A stretch of 64,000 bases of DNA from DYFT01 sp041695085 (GCA_041695085.1 JBGFRO010000017.1:62001-126000); one strand, 5' to 3'; counted from the stretch's first letter, positions 25,979 through 35,594 are shown. Numbers and translations: made by a program. The notes: generated by a model from the sequence alone, not told the origin.

Positions 25979-28381
25979 TTATTGATTCCTCCAATCGACG
26001 CGGTGAAGTGAGGAACCGTCGGCAAAAAATATAATCGCTCCCTCCTCATCCGTCCTGTAATATTCGACCTTGCGTGCGCGCAGTCGCTGCAAAACCTCAG
26101 GTGACGGATGCTTGAACTTGTTATTCTTTCCCACGGAAATGATGGCAAAGCGTGGCGCAACGCAATCAACAAATTCACTCGTTGAGCTCGTGGCGCCTCC
26201 GTGATGTCCCACCTTCAGAAGATGAGCGTTGAGAAAATTGCCGTACCTCCTCCTCATCGCATCCTCGGCTTCACGCTCAGCATCCCCTACGAGGATCATC
26301 GACGTGTGGCCGTACACGACTTTCATTGCGATAGATGTGTTGTTGAGGTTGCGTGATCTATCAGATGGCATAAGAGGATGCAGAACGTAGACACGAGATG
26401 TTGTGTCGAGCTCCAGTATCGATCCAAGCCCAACGATGCGTCGTGGGACACCCGCTTTTGAAGCGGCGGTAATCACATCACGATACATCGTCGAACTTGC
26501 GGCCGTATCGGCCTCCACCAGTGTACCAACTTCAAAGTGCTCAAGCAAGTACTGAATTCCTCCTATATGATCGCTCTGTGCATGGGATAGAACGACCGCA
26601 TCGAGCTTCTTAATTCCCTGACGACGCAGGAAGGGGCCGACGATCCGCTCCCCCGCATCGTAGCCGATTCCCTTGGGTCCGGCATCTATGAGCATGTTCT
26701 TACCATTTGGAAAGCGGACGAAAATGGCGTCGCCCTGTCCAACGTCGATCGCCGTGACCTTCAGGCCACGCTGTATCGGCTCGAACAAACTGGCATACAA
26801 CAACGCGTTGGCCGTGAGCAGAACGATGGAAGCTGAACGAAAGAAACCCCGCGGCCCGTGCAAACCAAAGAGGGCCACGACGCCCGCATAGTAGACCAGT
26901 GGGAAGGACCCATTGAGCCCAGCTGTTTCAAAAAATGCATATGGGACCTTCGCTGCAACTGCAACCAGATTCAGCAGAAAAGCGGTGAGATGTTCATTCA
27001 AGATCGCGTAACACGACGCGATCCAGTCAGAGACAAATGAAAAGACCAGCGTCATCATCCCCAGCGATATATTGGCGGTCGAGATCGGAACCACGAACAG
27101 GTTCGCGAGAAGGGCGATGAGTGAGACCCTTTCAAAGTAAAACGCTGTGAAAGGAAGCGTTCCCATCTGCGCCGCAAGCGAAACGGCAAAGAGTTTCAGG
27201 AACCAATCGACAAACGTAATCTGCTTGAATCGATCGAAAAGCCGACGGAGAAAATTTTCCAGAATGGGATACAGCGCAACAATCGACACTACAGCGGCAA
27301 AGGAGAGTTGAAAACCGACATCCAACAATTGACGCGGGTCGATCACGAGCATGAGGATTGCGGCGACTCCCAACGAATTGTAGATATCTGCTTTCCGCTC
27401 AAAAAGAGTACCGGTCAGTACAACCAACGCCATGATCGTAGCCCGCACAACAGAAGCGGGTGCACCGGTAAGCTCCATGTAGAAAAGGAGACTTATGATC
27501 GTAGCGATCGTTACCCATCTGCGTTGCAAGCGTAGCAAACCCAACGCCACATGCAGCACAACTGCAACGATACCGACATTGAGACCCGAAACGGCAAGGA
27601 TATGGATCGTTCCGGTGTCAACAAACGACTGCTTTACCTCTAACGGGATCTCGCCCCGCTCGGCAAGCAGGACGCCTTTCAGGAAACTGGCCTCCCGATC
27701 GCTGTGATAGCGATCGATCATTGCGAGGAGAGCCGATCTTGTCCTCCGTAAGAGCTGTGCAAGTCCCACATCATCATCAACCTCCAGAACTTGAAGCTCA
27801 TTCGCGTGTGAGACGCGGACGACGCCGTCGACATCGTTCAACCTGAGATAACGTCCGTAATCGAAGTCGCCGGGATTGCGGGGACGCGGTGGCGGTTCGA
27901 GGAGTCCGGTCGCACGCAGATGAATGCCCATCTCGATAGATGACGCGAGGGAATCAGGATTGCGAGTGCGAACAAGCATCATCATCCTGCGAGGTTCATC
28001 GATTGTTCGGCCTTGCTGAACAAACTTCGATGTCGTCAGGAGAAATTGTACCGCAGCTGTTTTCGGAATCGGCTCAGCGTCAACGATTCCTTCGAGTTGA
28101 ACGGGTTCTTCACTTCCGCGAGGAAGCACCGCGCGCATGCTTGCGGTGCGCACTTCCACACCATAACTCAATGCACCGACGCACAGCACACCGGCATACA
28201 GAGCGTAATTCACAAAATCAGATTTTCCTCTCCACCGAAGAAAGAGCGCAAGGACGAACAGACCGGCCGAGAGACCTAAAAGAAACATGAGGTCGAGCGA
28301 GAGACGATCTTGCAACAGAATTCCGCCGCTCAGTGCGATCGATGCATAGAAAGCAGGACGGGAACTACGCTGACGATCCAT
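25979..28381 (-). CDS. comEC: ComEC/Rec2-family DNA uptake channel with C-terminal metallo-beta-lactamase domain
   Basis: Inner-membrane channel for transforming DNA. The 800-aa protein from ATG 28381 has N-terminal membrane segments and a DUF4131/OB-like domain (to about 250), then the Competence core (HILAVSGLNVGIVAVVLHV, TGAPASVVRATIMALVVL) with about eight to ten more membrane segments. It ends with a metallo-beta-lactamase-like domain from about 555: DVGQGDAIFVRFPNGKNMLI, VVLSHAQSDHIGG and LLKVGHHGGATSS. In the HxxxDH segment the usual first Asp is Gln (SHAQSDH). Its first 17 bp overlap the end of the upstream metalloenzyme gene. Confidence 0.94.
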   Translation of the reverse strand: MDRQRSSRPAFYASIALSGGILLQDRLSLDLMFLLGLSAGLFVLALFLRWRGKSDFVNYALYAGVLCVGALSYGVEVRTASMRAVLPRGSEEPVQLEGIVDAEPIPKTAAVQFLLTTSKFVQQGRTIDEPRRMMMLVRTRNPDSLASSIEMGIHLRATGLLEPPPRPRNPGDFDYGRYLRLNDVDGVVRVSHANELQVLEVDDDVGLAQLLRRTRSALLAMIDRYHSDREASFLKGVLLAERGEIPLEVKQSFVDTGTIHILAVSGLNVGIVAVVLHVALGLLRLQRRWVTIATIISLLFYMELTGAPASVVRATIMALVVLTGTLFERKADIYNSLGVAAILMLVIDPRQLLDVGFQLSFAAVVSIVALYPILENFLRRLFDRFKQITFVDWFLKLFAVSLAAQMGTLPFTAFYFERVSLIALLANLFVVPISTANISLGMMTLVFSFVSDWIASCYAILNEHLTAFLLNLVAVAAKVPYAFFETAGLNGSFPLVYYAGVVALFGLHGPRGFFRSASIVLLTANALLYASLFEPIQRGLKVTAIDVGQGDAIFVRFPNGKNMLIDAGPKGIGYDAGERIVGPFLRRQGIKKLDAVVLSHAQSDHIGGIQYLLEHFEVGTLVEADTAASSTMYRDVITAASKAGVPRRIVGLGSILELDTTSRVYVLHPLMPSDRSRNLNNTSIAMKVVYGHTSMILVGDAEREAEDAMRRRYGNFLNAHLLKVGHHGGATSSTSEFVDCVAPRFAIISVGKNNKFKHPSPEVLQRLRARKVEYYRTDEEGAIIFFADGSSLHRVDWRNQ

Positions 28382-29300
28382 CGTGTTCGCAGATTGCCGT
28401 AACGACTGCAGGCGTGATGTGTGTGAGATTCTTGATGCGGGCGCTGAATTCGTGATGACCGCGACCGACCGCAATGCAGGGCACCGGATTTCTTGTATGC
28501 GACTTTGTGCTGAGATCTTCGATATTACCATGGTCGCTGATCAGAACCAGTAAGGTCTTGTCGAAATCGAGGTGCTGCAACAATCCTCCTAAGAACTCGT
28601 CGAATCGTTCCAGTACTTCGACAGCCTCTTCCATCTTTTGGCTGTGACCGGCGTGATCCGTCAGCCAGTATTCAAAGAGCGTGAAATCATAGTCGGCAGC
28701 GAGTTTTGCCAGATGCTGTCCGGCACGCTGGGCTGGAATCGTTGAGAGTTCGGGCTCACCACCTTCCAGCCAGCGATGACGCGTGAGATCGGCGGAGACG
28801 GCGCGATCTGCGCGCAACTCAGCCAGACGCCGAAGAGGAACCCCCGCAAACTGACACGAGAGCGTCGTCACCGTGAGACGTCGCGTCCCCGTTTCAACAT
28901 ACTCGAAGAACTGACGCGGAAAAGCGTTCGCAAAGCAGACCGATTTTCCGCGATCCTGAAGCTGTCGAAAAATGTTTTTCGCCTCGAGAAGCGGACGGAG
29001 GGATGTGGCGGGATAGGGTCCGAAGTGCCGACCGATCATCCCGGCGGCGTTCACACCTGTGAAAATTGAAGCCTGACCCGTTCCACTTTGCGGCAATCCC
29101 GGTATTCCGAGGGTCGCATTGACAGGCACAAGCGTCGCACGTTTGTTATGGAAACGTCTGAAACCACGATGGGGCACCTCTCCATCGAGCAAGTCGCTCA
29201 TATTGGGAAGGCGAGCGGAGAAAAAGGGATTGATCCGGTCATCAGCTTTGCCGATGCCGACGCCGTCGAGAAACAAGAGAAGGACGCGCACAACGCTCAA
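28365..29300 (-). CDS. Alkaline-phosphatase-superfamily metalloenzyme (phosphomutase-like)
   Basis: A 311-aa protein with the metal-binding layout of phosphoglycerate mutase/phosphopentomutase-type enzymes. The N-terminal metal ligand is FLDGVGIGKAD, the nucleophile loop is LPQSGTGQASIFTGVN, and the metal ligands DHAGHS, ISDHGNIED and SHTRNPVP occur in order. Many Bacteroidota/Chlorobi genomes carry such a gene annotated only as metalloenzyme; it is shorter than true GpmI, and substrate is unknown. The start is a TTG at 29300 overlapping the dtd stop by 4 bp (TTGA), so the two are likely coupled. Confidence 0.85.
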   Translation of the reverse strand: MSVVRVLLLFLDGVGIGKADDRINPFFSARLPNMSDLLDGEVPHRGFRRFHNKRATLVPVNATLGIPGLPQSGTGQASIFTGVNAAGMIGRHFGPYPATSLRPLLEAKNIFRQLQDRGKSVCFANAFPRQFFEYVETGTRRLTVTTLSCQFAGVPLRRLAELRADRAVSADLTRHRWLEGGEPELSTIPAQRAGQHLAKLAADYDFTLFEYWLTDHAGHSQKMEEAVEVLERFDEFLGGLLQHLDFDKTLLVLISDHGNIEDLSTKSHTRNPVPCIAVGRGHHEFSARIKNLTHITPAVVTAICEHDGSSA

Positions 29301-29770
29301 CGCGGTTGAGGTATGTTGGAAGTGTCTTTTGACTCGATGAGAAGTGTCACCGGACCGTCGTTCACCAGTTCCACATCCATCATCGTGCGAAACACTCCGG
29401 TTGCAACCCGATCATGTCCAAGTTTCGATTTGAGATGATCGACAAATCTGTCATAGAGCTCTTCAGCTAAAGCGGGCGGAGCCGCATCGCTGTAGCTTGG
29501 ACGGTGACCTTTTCGGGTATCGCCGTAGAGGGTGAATTGCGAAACCACCATCGCTTCTCCTCCAACGTCTTTCACCGAGAGGTTCATCTTCCCTTCGCCG
29601 TCATCAAAAATTCGCAAGGAGGCACAACGTTCTGCCAGATACTCCCCCTCCGCATCAGAATCGCCCTGTCGGACTCCCAAGAGAATGAGAAGTCCTCGAC
29701 CGATGCTGCTATGCAGTCTTCCATCGATCCACACTGAACTGCGCTTGACACGTTGGATGAGAGCTCGCAT
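29297..29770 (-). CDS. dtd: D-aminoacyl-tRNA deacylase
   Basis: Removes D-amino acids from mischarged tRNA. The 157-aa length and the landmarks MRALIQRVKRSSVWIDG at the N-terminus, VVSQFTLYGDTRKGHRPSYS (SQFTL active-site motif) and the C-terminal Gly-cisPro-type segment VNDGPVTLLIES are those of DTD. It lies between prmC (11-bp gap) and the metalloenzyme gene (4-bp overlap), within a tight operon. Confidence 0.96.
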   Translation of the reverse strand: MRALIQRVKRSSVWIDGRLHSSIGRGLLILLGVRQGDSDAEGEYLAERCASLRIFDDGEGKMNLSVKDVGGEAMVVSQFTLYGDTRKGHRPSYSDAAPPALAEELYDRFVDHLKSKLGHDRVATGVFRTMMDVELVNDGPVTLLIESKDTSNIPQPR

Positions 29771-29781
29771 GCGCGGAGCGA

Positions 29782-30699
29782 TTAATTGACAAATCCCTGA
29801 TTGCGCGTTTTCGAGGCAACCGTTGCAATGACAACACGCGGTGTGCCCTCCAAATCGTTCGCAGCAGAGACGTTGGAAAATCCGGCGTCACGCATCAATT
29901 GCATAACATGGTCCGCCTGGCCGAATCCAATCTCCATGAGGAGATATCCTTCATTTCGCAGAACAAAGGGAGCGAGTTCAATGAACCGCCTCGCGAATTC
30001 AAATCCATCCTTCCAGTCACTGACCGCGACGCGAGGTTCAAAGCGACGGATTTCCGTCGGAAGCCCCTCCCACTCCGCTGCAGACACATATGGCGGATTA
30101 CTCACAAACAGATCAAACCGCTTGAGAAGCAGTTGGTCGACAGGCTCGAAAACGTCCATATGGTGAAAGACAACCCGATCGGTGATGCCGTGCCGTTCCG
30201 CATTTGCACGGGCTACTTCCAACGCATCCTCGCTCACATCGATCGACCATACCTTCGAGCCCTTGATGAACTTCGCGACCGAAATCGCAATATTACCACT
30301 CCCCGTACCCGCTTCCAGGATGGAACAACCCTGCGATCCTTGAACATCTCTACAGAGCATCATAACTTGTTCCACCAACGTCTCAGTCTCCGGCCGTGGG
30401 ATGAGCACGCGTGGATCGACCTGGAACGACAAGCCCATGAAACTCGTTGAGCCTACGATATACTGCACAGGTTCGCGGTTCAGTCGGCGCTCGTAGAGAT
30501 GCCGGAACTCCTTCAGCTCTTCAGGGGTGAGCGGTTTATCGTAGTTCGAGTAGAGTTGAATGCGAGGGCATTGGAGGGCGTGGGCAAGCAGGAGCTCCAC
30601 CGTCAGTCTGGCTTCGTCGAAGCCGCGACGTTGGAGGTGATTGATCGCAAACAGCATCAAATCCCGAATCGTCCAAACACGCGTTTTTTCTTCGAGCAT
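29782..30699 (-). CDS. prmC: Peptide chain release factor N5-glutamine methyltransferase
   Basis: Methylates the GGQ glutamine of release factors RF1/RF2. The 305-aa protein has an N-terminal helical domain and a Rossmann methyltransferase domain with IPRPETETLVEQ, ILEAGTGSGNIAISVA (SAM loop) and VSNPPYVSAAEWEGL (NPPY glutamine-binding motif). It starts at ATG 30699, sharing one base with the stop of the upstream gene (TAATG). There is no release factor gene next to it in this window; prfA is often adjacent in other genomes. Confidence 0.96.
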   Translation of the reverse strand: MLEEKTRVWTIRDLMLFAINHLQRRGFDEARLTVELLLAHALQCPRIQLYSNYDKPLTPEELKEFRHLYERRLNREPVQYIVGSTSFMGLSFQVDPRVLIPRPETETLVEQVMMLCRDVQGSQGCSILEAGTGSGNIAISVAKFIKGSKVWSIDVSEDALEVARANAERHGITDRVVFHHMDVFEPVDQLLLKRFDLFVSNPPYVSAAEWEGLPTEIRRFEPRVAVSDWKDGFEFARRFIELAPFVLRNEGYLLMEIGFGQADHVMQLMRDAGFSNVSAANDLEGTPRVVIATVASKTRNQGFVN

Positions 30700-31355
30700 T
30701 ACTTACGCCGACCTCGCTGTGGTCGGCGGGATGTTGTTGATCGATGGGTACGGGACTTGGCAACGGGGCGCTTCTTCGTTCTGGACGTCCGTTTGGGAGA
30801 TTTCTTGGATATCGGTTTCGCCTTGGGGGCAGGCGGCGCTTTCTTGATCGATTCGGTCAACTCCTTCATCCGCTCCTCGGAAAACGTCTTCTTCACTTCG
30901 CGTTGGAGCCGTTGCGTTTTGGCGAGAATCTCCAGGAGCTGATCTTCTGCCTCCTGATCTCCCTCCGGTCTCAATTCCCATGCCTTCGTCAGCGCGTCCA
31001 TCGTAAGATCGACTTTTCTCCGGATCATACTCCCGATCAGTTCCGGTGTCAAATCGATGCGTCGGAGTTTGACACGGTCTCCCGCGTAGAATCCGAGCTG
31101 CTCAAGCTCCATTTCCTCCTGCTCGTCCTCTAACGACCGGTCCTCGCTGTCGAGTTCGTCATCAGTTGGTGTGGAGACAAACTCAAAGCGTTTGTCGGCC
31201 TCCAGCAGTGCGGAGAAATCCCCCAACGACGGGACTTCAAATCCCTGTTCCCTTCCCTGTTTTTCGACTTCCTTCCACACCTTCTTAACGGGCACGATGA
31301 CGTCGCGATCCGACGCAAGAATACGCTCGGCCTCGTTCAAGCAACGTTCGTACAC
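30699..31355 (-). CDS. Uncharacterised protein with helical N-terminus and Lys/Arg-rich tail
   Basis: I do not recognise the gene. I place the start at a GTG at 31355, which has GGAGG 5 bp upstream; an earlier GTG at 31367 overlaps that ribosome binding site. Residues about 1-70 (YERCLNEAERILASDRDV, VPSLGDFSALLEADKRFEFV) have the spacing of a winged-helix/HARE-type domain as found in RNA polymerase delta subunits, but this is a weak impression. A very acidic stretch (DSEDRSLEDEQEEMELEQ) and a helical middle follow. The last 50 residues are almost entirely Lys, Arg, Ser, Pro and Thr. Such a tail suggests nucleic-acid binding. It is the first gene of the prmC-dtd-comEC operon. Confidence 0.75.
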   Translation of the reverse strand: MYERCLNEAERILASDRDVIVPVKKVWKEVEKQGREQGFEVPSLGDFSALLEADKRFEFVSTPTDDELDSEDRSLEDEQEEMELEQLGFYAGDRVKLRRIDLTPELIGSMIRRKVDLTMDALTKAWELRPEGDQEAEDQLLEILAKTQRLQREVKKTFSEERMKELTESIKKAPPAPKAKPISKKSPKRTSRTKKRPVAKSRTHRSTTSRRPQRGRRK

Positions 31356-31447
31356 GATGACCTCCACGAAATGTTGTGCAAGATGACGTGAGGAAGTTAA
31401 ACCTTATTCGAGGAAAGCGCAAGTTCCGTCATCACGCATCGCGGCGA

Positions 31448-31475
31448 TAAAAAAAGGGTCACGAATGGTGACCCT
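31448..31475 (-). terminator. Intrinsic terminator after the receiver-domain gene
   Basis: A perfect 8-bp stem (AGGGTCAC at 31455-31462 with GTGACCCT at 31468-31475, 5-nt loop) is followed on the minus strand by seven T (31455-31449). It lies about 25 bp after the stop of the receiver-domain protein and before the next operon's promoter region. On the plus strand the hairpin is followed by CTGTTTTT. Confidence 0.88.
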
Positions 31476-31499
31476 CTGTTTTTCCAACTTTGTCGGTGC

Positions 31500-31907
31500 C
31501 TACTTCTTCTTCATTTTCTCGGCGAACAGCTGAGCCGCCTTCTCAATGTCATATCCTACCTTCGGCATGTAGACGCCATTGAATTTCTCCACCATTGATC
31601 TCAACGTATCGTATGCGTCAGCGCTACAAAAGAAAATGGGCGTATTGCGGTTCACCCCTTCACGGCGGGCCAGCTGAAGGAGCGCTATGCCCGGCAGATG
31701 TCCTTTTAAGTTGGTGTCTTTGAAGTCGTTATCAAGGATGATCAGATTGAAGACTTCCGACTTGATTTTTTCCCACGATTCAACGCTCGTTGCGGCCTCG
31801 ACGATTGTAATCTCATCCTCTAAAATGGCCGTACAGACTTCAAGTGCAAATCCGTGCGATTTCCGCTGCCCTTCGTCATCATCGGCAACGAGAACTTTAT
31901 ATGGCAT
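31500..31907 (-). CDS. Stand-alone response-regulator receiver domain protein
   Basis: A 135-aa protein that is a single REC domain with no output domain. The acidic pocket is VADDDEG (Asp9-Asp10), and the predicted phosphoacceptor is Asp59 in LIILDNDF. The usual Thr/Ser position falls in PIFFCSADAYDT, and the conserved lysine is in VYMPKVGYDIEK (Lys near 116), where Pro precedes rather than follows Lys. No histidine kinase is nearby, so its partner is unknown. Its own terminator follows. It is probably a small separate transcription unit with only 80 bp to the upstream amidohydrolase. Confidence 0.85.
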   Translation of the reverse strand: MPYKVLVADDDEGQRKSHGFALEVCTAILEDEITIVEAATSVESWEKIKSEVFNLIILDNDFKDTNLKGHLPGIALLQLARREGVNRNTPIFFCSADAYDTLRSMVEKFNGVYMPKVGYDIEKAAQLFAEKMKKK

Positions 31908-31987
31908 TGAGAATCAGATCCTTTTCGAATCGATTTTTCGGCGCGAGAACGTACTATTTTTTCGGAGGAAAAACAACTCTCGTCTTT

Positions 31988-33760
31988 TCAATGCTGGAAT
32001 CGTTCTGACAGAGACAACAAATTGCGGTATACCTCTACTCCCGCGATGTAAGTACGCTCGACTCTTGTTGTGAGTAACTCCGGTGGCGCCACGTTCATTA
32101 TGTCGTGCGAGAGAATAACGAAATCCGCCCATTTTCCAGCTTCGAGCGATCCAACCAGATGTTCCTGAAATGCCGCATACGCTCCCCATATTGTAAAGGA
32201 CCGCAATGCCTGTTCGCGTGTCATACGCTCCCCAACATACCATCCACCCTCGAATGCCGTCGGATCAACAATGCCTTCTTTTGAGACTTGAAAATACTTC
32301 CTCACATCTTCAGCCGTACGTGGCAATCCACGATGGTCCTGACGCGTTATGGCCGCATAGATGCCCCAGAGGGGATTGGGATTCTCTACAGGAAAGTCTG
32401 AGCCAGAAGGAATGATGGTTCCCGTAAAGAGTAACGAAGCCCACGCATATGCGCCGCGCACGCGGGTCGGGCCCAGTCTCGCCTCCGCCCAATACATGTC
32501 GGAGGTGCAATGAGTCGGCTGCATAGATGGCAACACGCCAATCTGACGAAATCGCGGAATATCTCCCGGAAAGAGGACCTGAGCGTGTTCCACCCGCAGG
32601 CGATGATCTCGAACGTTCTTCTTTCGCGTCGCTCGTTCATAGACGTTCAGCACGATGTTATTTGCCCTGTCTCCAATGGCGTGTGTGCATACCTGAAACT
32701 TGTGATCGAGTGCCTGCTCCACAATTCTCTGAAGTTCTTCCTCCGATATCAACGTCAATCCGCGGTTTGTCGGATCGTCACTATAGGGTTCGATGAGTGC
32801 AGCGCCGCGCGAACCCAATGCTCCGTCCAAATAAACTTTGATCGCCCGAACCGTCAATCTGTCTCCGTATTGGATGAGCGGACCACGCTGGAGATAATGC
32901 TCCCACGTCTCACCGGGGCCATCAATAGCCGCATAGACCCGTAGAGGAAATCGTCCTGCGTCAATTGCTCTGATGTAATGTGAGAGCTCGCTCAAGCCAA
33001 CTCCCATATCGTGCACTGTCGTTATGCCATAGCTCAGACATTCTTGGCTGGCAATCCGGAGAGCTTCATCCACTTCGCTCTCGGTGGGGGGTGGAAGATG
33101 ACGGGCAACGAACTGGATCGCCTCGTCAATGAAAATCCCAGTCGGATGCCCACGCTCATCACGTACGATCCTTCCTCCCTCCGGATCCTTCGTCTCGCGA
33201 GTAACTCCAGCAATCTCCATCGCCCTGGCATTGACCCAGATGGCATGTCCATCGACGCGCTCGAGGTACACAGGATGTTCAGGGGCTACTCCATCGAGGA
33301 TTCGATGGGTGGGGAACGATTTTGTCGGCCACAAGTTTTGGTCCCAACCCCGACCACGAATCCATTGACCCGGCTGACTGCGGAGAGCCTGCCGCCGTAC
33401 GCGCTCTGCAATCTCGGCCGTCGATGCAACGCCGGACAGATCGAGTGTGAGCCGCGCGAATCCAAGGCTCAAGAAATGAGCATGAGAATCGATGAAACCG
33501 GGAACAACAGTCTTCCCTTCAAGATCGACGATGTTGCCTGCCGTAAAGCGTCCCCTCATTGCAGTCGTGGAACCGGTCGCAACGATCTTCCCCTCTTTGA
33601 TCGCGAATGCTTCGACGCGGGAATTCTTCGCGTCGACCGTGTAGACGTTGCCGTTCAGATAAAGGGCATCAACACTCTGATCCAACATCGAAAAGAAGAG
33701 AACTGTGAACAATGCCGTGAAAAGAAGGAATACGAGAAAGAACTTCAGTTGCGAGTGCAT
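31988..33760 (-). CDS. YtcJ-like amidohydrolase (amidohydrolase family 3)
   Basis: Metal-dependent hydrolase of about 590 aa. The ATG at 33760 gives a hydrophobic N-terminal anchor (LKFFLVFLLFTALFTVLFF), so the enzyme is probably exported or membrane-tethered. Metal and substrate motifs: VVPGFIDSHAHFLSLG, ERVDGHAIWVN, CTHAIGDRANN, RVEHAQVL and GSDFPVENPNP. The family acts on varied cyclic amides or formamides and cannot be given a substrate by sequence. The 82-codon upstream extension overlaps the symporter gene and is rejected. It starts 11 bp after a sodium/solute symporter, so a transported compound may be its substrate (inference). Confidence 0.9.
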   Translation of the reverse strand: MHSQLKFFLVFLLFTALFTVLFFSMLDQSVDALYLNGNVYTVDAKNSRVEAFAIKEGKIVATGSTTAMRGRFTAGNIVDLEGKTVVPGFIDSHAHFLSLGFARLTLDLSGVASTAEIAERVRRQALRSQPGQWIRGRGWDQNLWPTKSFPTHRILDGVAPEHPVYLERVDGHAIWVNARAMEIAGVTRETKDPEGGRIVRDERGHPTGIFIDEAIQFVARHLPPPTESEVDEALRIASQECLSYGITTVHDMGVGLSELSHYIRAIDAGRFPLRVYAAIDGPGETWEHYLQRGPLIQYGDRLTVRAIKVYLDGALGSRGAALIEPYSDDPTNRGLTLISEEELQRIVEQALDHKFQVCTHAIGDRANNIVLNVYERATRKKNVRDHRLRVEHAQVLFPGDIPRFRQIGVLPSMQPTHCTSDMYWAEARLGPTRVRGAYAWASLLFTGTIIPSGSDFPVENPNPLWGIYAAITRQDHRGLPRTAEDVRKYFQVSKEGIVDPTAFEGGWYVGERMTREQALRSFTIWGAYAAFQEHLVGSLEAGKWADFVILSHDIMNVAPPELLTTRVERTYIAGVEVYRNLLSLSERFQH

Positions 33761-33771
33761 CGGCCAAGAGA

Positions 33772-35532
33772 TTATTGCACAAGTTTCTCGAAGCCGCGTT
33801 TCGAGAGATCCCGGTAGATGAGGCCGGCCGCGGCAAATCCGACCGCCAGAAAGGCAATTCCGATTCCGGTCTCTCCAAGAATGAACTTCCCGACACCGAA
33901 GAGCATGCAGTAGACGAGCACGATTCCTGCTCCCCAATTCAAAAAGAGCGCCGGATAACCGCTGTCGCCTTGGACATCGGGAACCAGCTCGGCAATGGGT
34001 TTCCAACCGACTCCTCCGGGATGCACACGACGATAGAACGCTTTCAATGTCTCCATTTCAGTCGGTTTTGTGAGGAACGTGATCGCAAGCCATGCCAACG
34101 TCGTGCTCCCCACGATGTAGAAGAGCGTCTCGGGAAATTCGATTGTTGTAGAGGTCGAAATGTAGGCGTAAGCGAGGAGAGGCGTCGCCATGGCCGTGAT
34201 TTCGCTCCACGCATTCACGCGCCACCAAAACCAGCGCACAATCAAGACAAGTCCCAAACCTGCCCCGGCCTCAATGATAAATGCCCAAGCCCCGGAGATC
34301 GTTTCCAGCATGCCTGTTATGATGAGTGATAGAATCATCAGCAAAATGGTGGTAATGCGAGACACCAACACGAGCTTCTTCTCTTCTGCCGAACGATTGA
34401 CAAAACGTTTGTAGAAATCATTGATAACGTAGGAAGTTCCCCAATTGAGTTGCGTGGCGATGGTCGACATGTAGGCCGCGAAAAAGGAGGCGACAAGCAT
34501 TCCTTTTAAGCCAGCAGGCAGATAATCCCTCATCGCGTACACGTACCCCAATTTCTTGTCAGAGGGCGAAAGTTCCGGATAGAGCACGAGAGTGGCAAGT
34601 CCCACCAGGATCCATGGCCAAGGACGCACGCAATAATGAGCGATAGTAAACCAGAGTGTAGCAAAGAGAGAGTGCTTTTCATCCTTCGCCGACATCATTC
34701 GTTGAGCGATGTAGCCGCCTCCGCCGGGCTCCGCACCCGGATACCACGAGGCCCACCACTGAACACCAACAAACGCCAGAAAGGCTGCCACCGTCAACGC
34801 CAACGCACCACCCGCCGAGGCTTCCGATCCATCCTCACCGACAACGGGGGTGAAGCGCAATGTCCATTCTGGTAATTGGGAGGTCAGACCGCTGATGCCA
34901 CCTACCTGAGGAAGATCGAGAACAACGAACGCAAGTACTGTGGTACCGAACATCGCAAGCACGAACTGAAAAGCATCCGTTACAGCCACCCCCCACATTC
35001 CAGAGAGAGCAGAATAGATGGCAGTCAGTATCAACGCCAACGCAACGTAGAGCATGACCTCACTGCGGGATATGCCGAACATCCCTTCAAGGATGGCCGC
35101 CATCGCAAGATTCACCCACCCCATGATAAAGCAGTTCATGAAGATACCGAGATACAGCGAACGGAAGCCTCTCAGAAAGGCTGCTGCTCTTCCAGAGTAA
35201 CGAAGTTCGACAAACTCCACATCGGTCATGATCCCCGCCCGTCGCCAGAGACGGGCGAAGAAGAAAACGGTCAGCATTCCCCCGAAGACAAAGTTCCACC
35301 AAAACCAGTTGCCTGCAATTCCATTCTTGGCGACGAGTTCCGTGACGGCAAGAGGGGTATCCGCCGCAAACGTTGTAGCGACCATCGATGTACCCGCAAG
35401 CCACCACGGAAGATTGCGACCGGAAAGAAAGAATTCCTGGATATTGCTCCCGGCCCGCTTGGTAAAATAAATACCGAGACCGGCGCTCAAGAGAAAGTAC
35501 ACACCGACGATGATCCAATCGATGAATTGCAA
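33772..35532 (-). CDS. Sodium/solute symporter (SSS family)
   Basis: Inner-membrane secondary transporter of 586 aa with about 13-15 predicted membrane segments. SSS features include FFLSGRNLPWWLAGTSMVAT near 34-53, TTFAADTPLAVTELVAKNG, a long hydrophilic loop ending WYPGAEPGGGGYIAQRMMSA, and FFAAYMSTIATQLNWGTSYV. Related proteins in Bacteroidota accompany glycan loci and carry sugars or organic acids. The start is a TTG at 35532 with GAGG about 10 nt upstream. It is divergent from the GH38 mannosidase across a 548-bp region, which hints at transport of a sugar released by that enzyme. Confidence 0.92.
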   Translation of the reverse strand: MQFIDWIIVGVYFLLSAGLGIYFTKRAGSNIQEFFLSGRNLPWWLAGTSMVATTFAADTPLAVTELVAKNGIAGNWFWWNFVFGGMLTVFFFARLWRRAGIMTDVEFVELRYSGRAAAFLRGFRSLYLGIFMNCFIMGWVNLAMAAILEGMFGISRSEVMLYVALALILTAIYSALSGMWGVAVTDAFQFVLAMFGTTVLAFVVLDLPQVGGISGLTSQLPEWTLRFTPVVGEDGSEASAGGALALTVAAFLAFVGVQWWASWYPGAEPGGGGYIAQRMMSAKDEKHSLFATLWFTIAHYCVRPWPWILVGLATLVLYPELSPSDKKLGYVYAMRDYLPAGLKGMLVASFFAAYMSTIATQLNWGTSYVINDFYKRFVNRSAEEKKLVLVSRITTILLMILSLIITGMLETISGAWAFIIEAGAGLGLVLIVRWFWWRVNAWSEITAMATPLLAYAYISTSTTIEFPETLFYIVGSTTLAWLAITFLTKPTEMETLKAFYRRVHPGGVGWKPIAELVPDVQGDSGYPALFLNWGAGIVLVYCMLFGVGKFILGETGIGIAFLAVGFAAAGLIYRDLSKRGFEKLVQ

Positions 35533-35594
35533 GGGTGAGTCCTCAAGTGATCGTCGCGACGGATGGAAAGGAGGGTTGCATTCAGTCGGCGACT

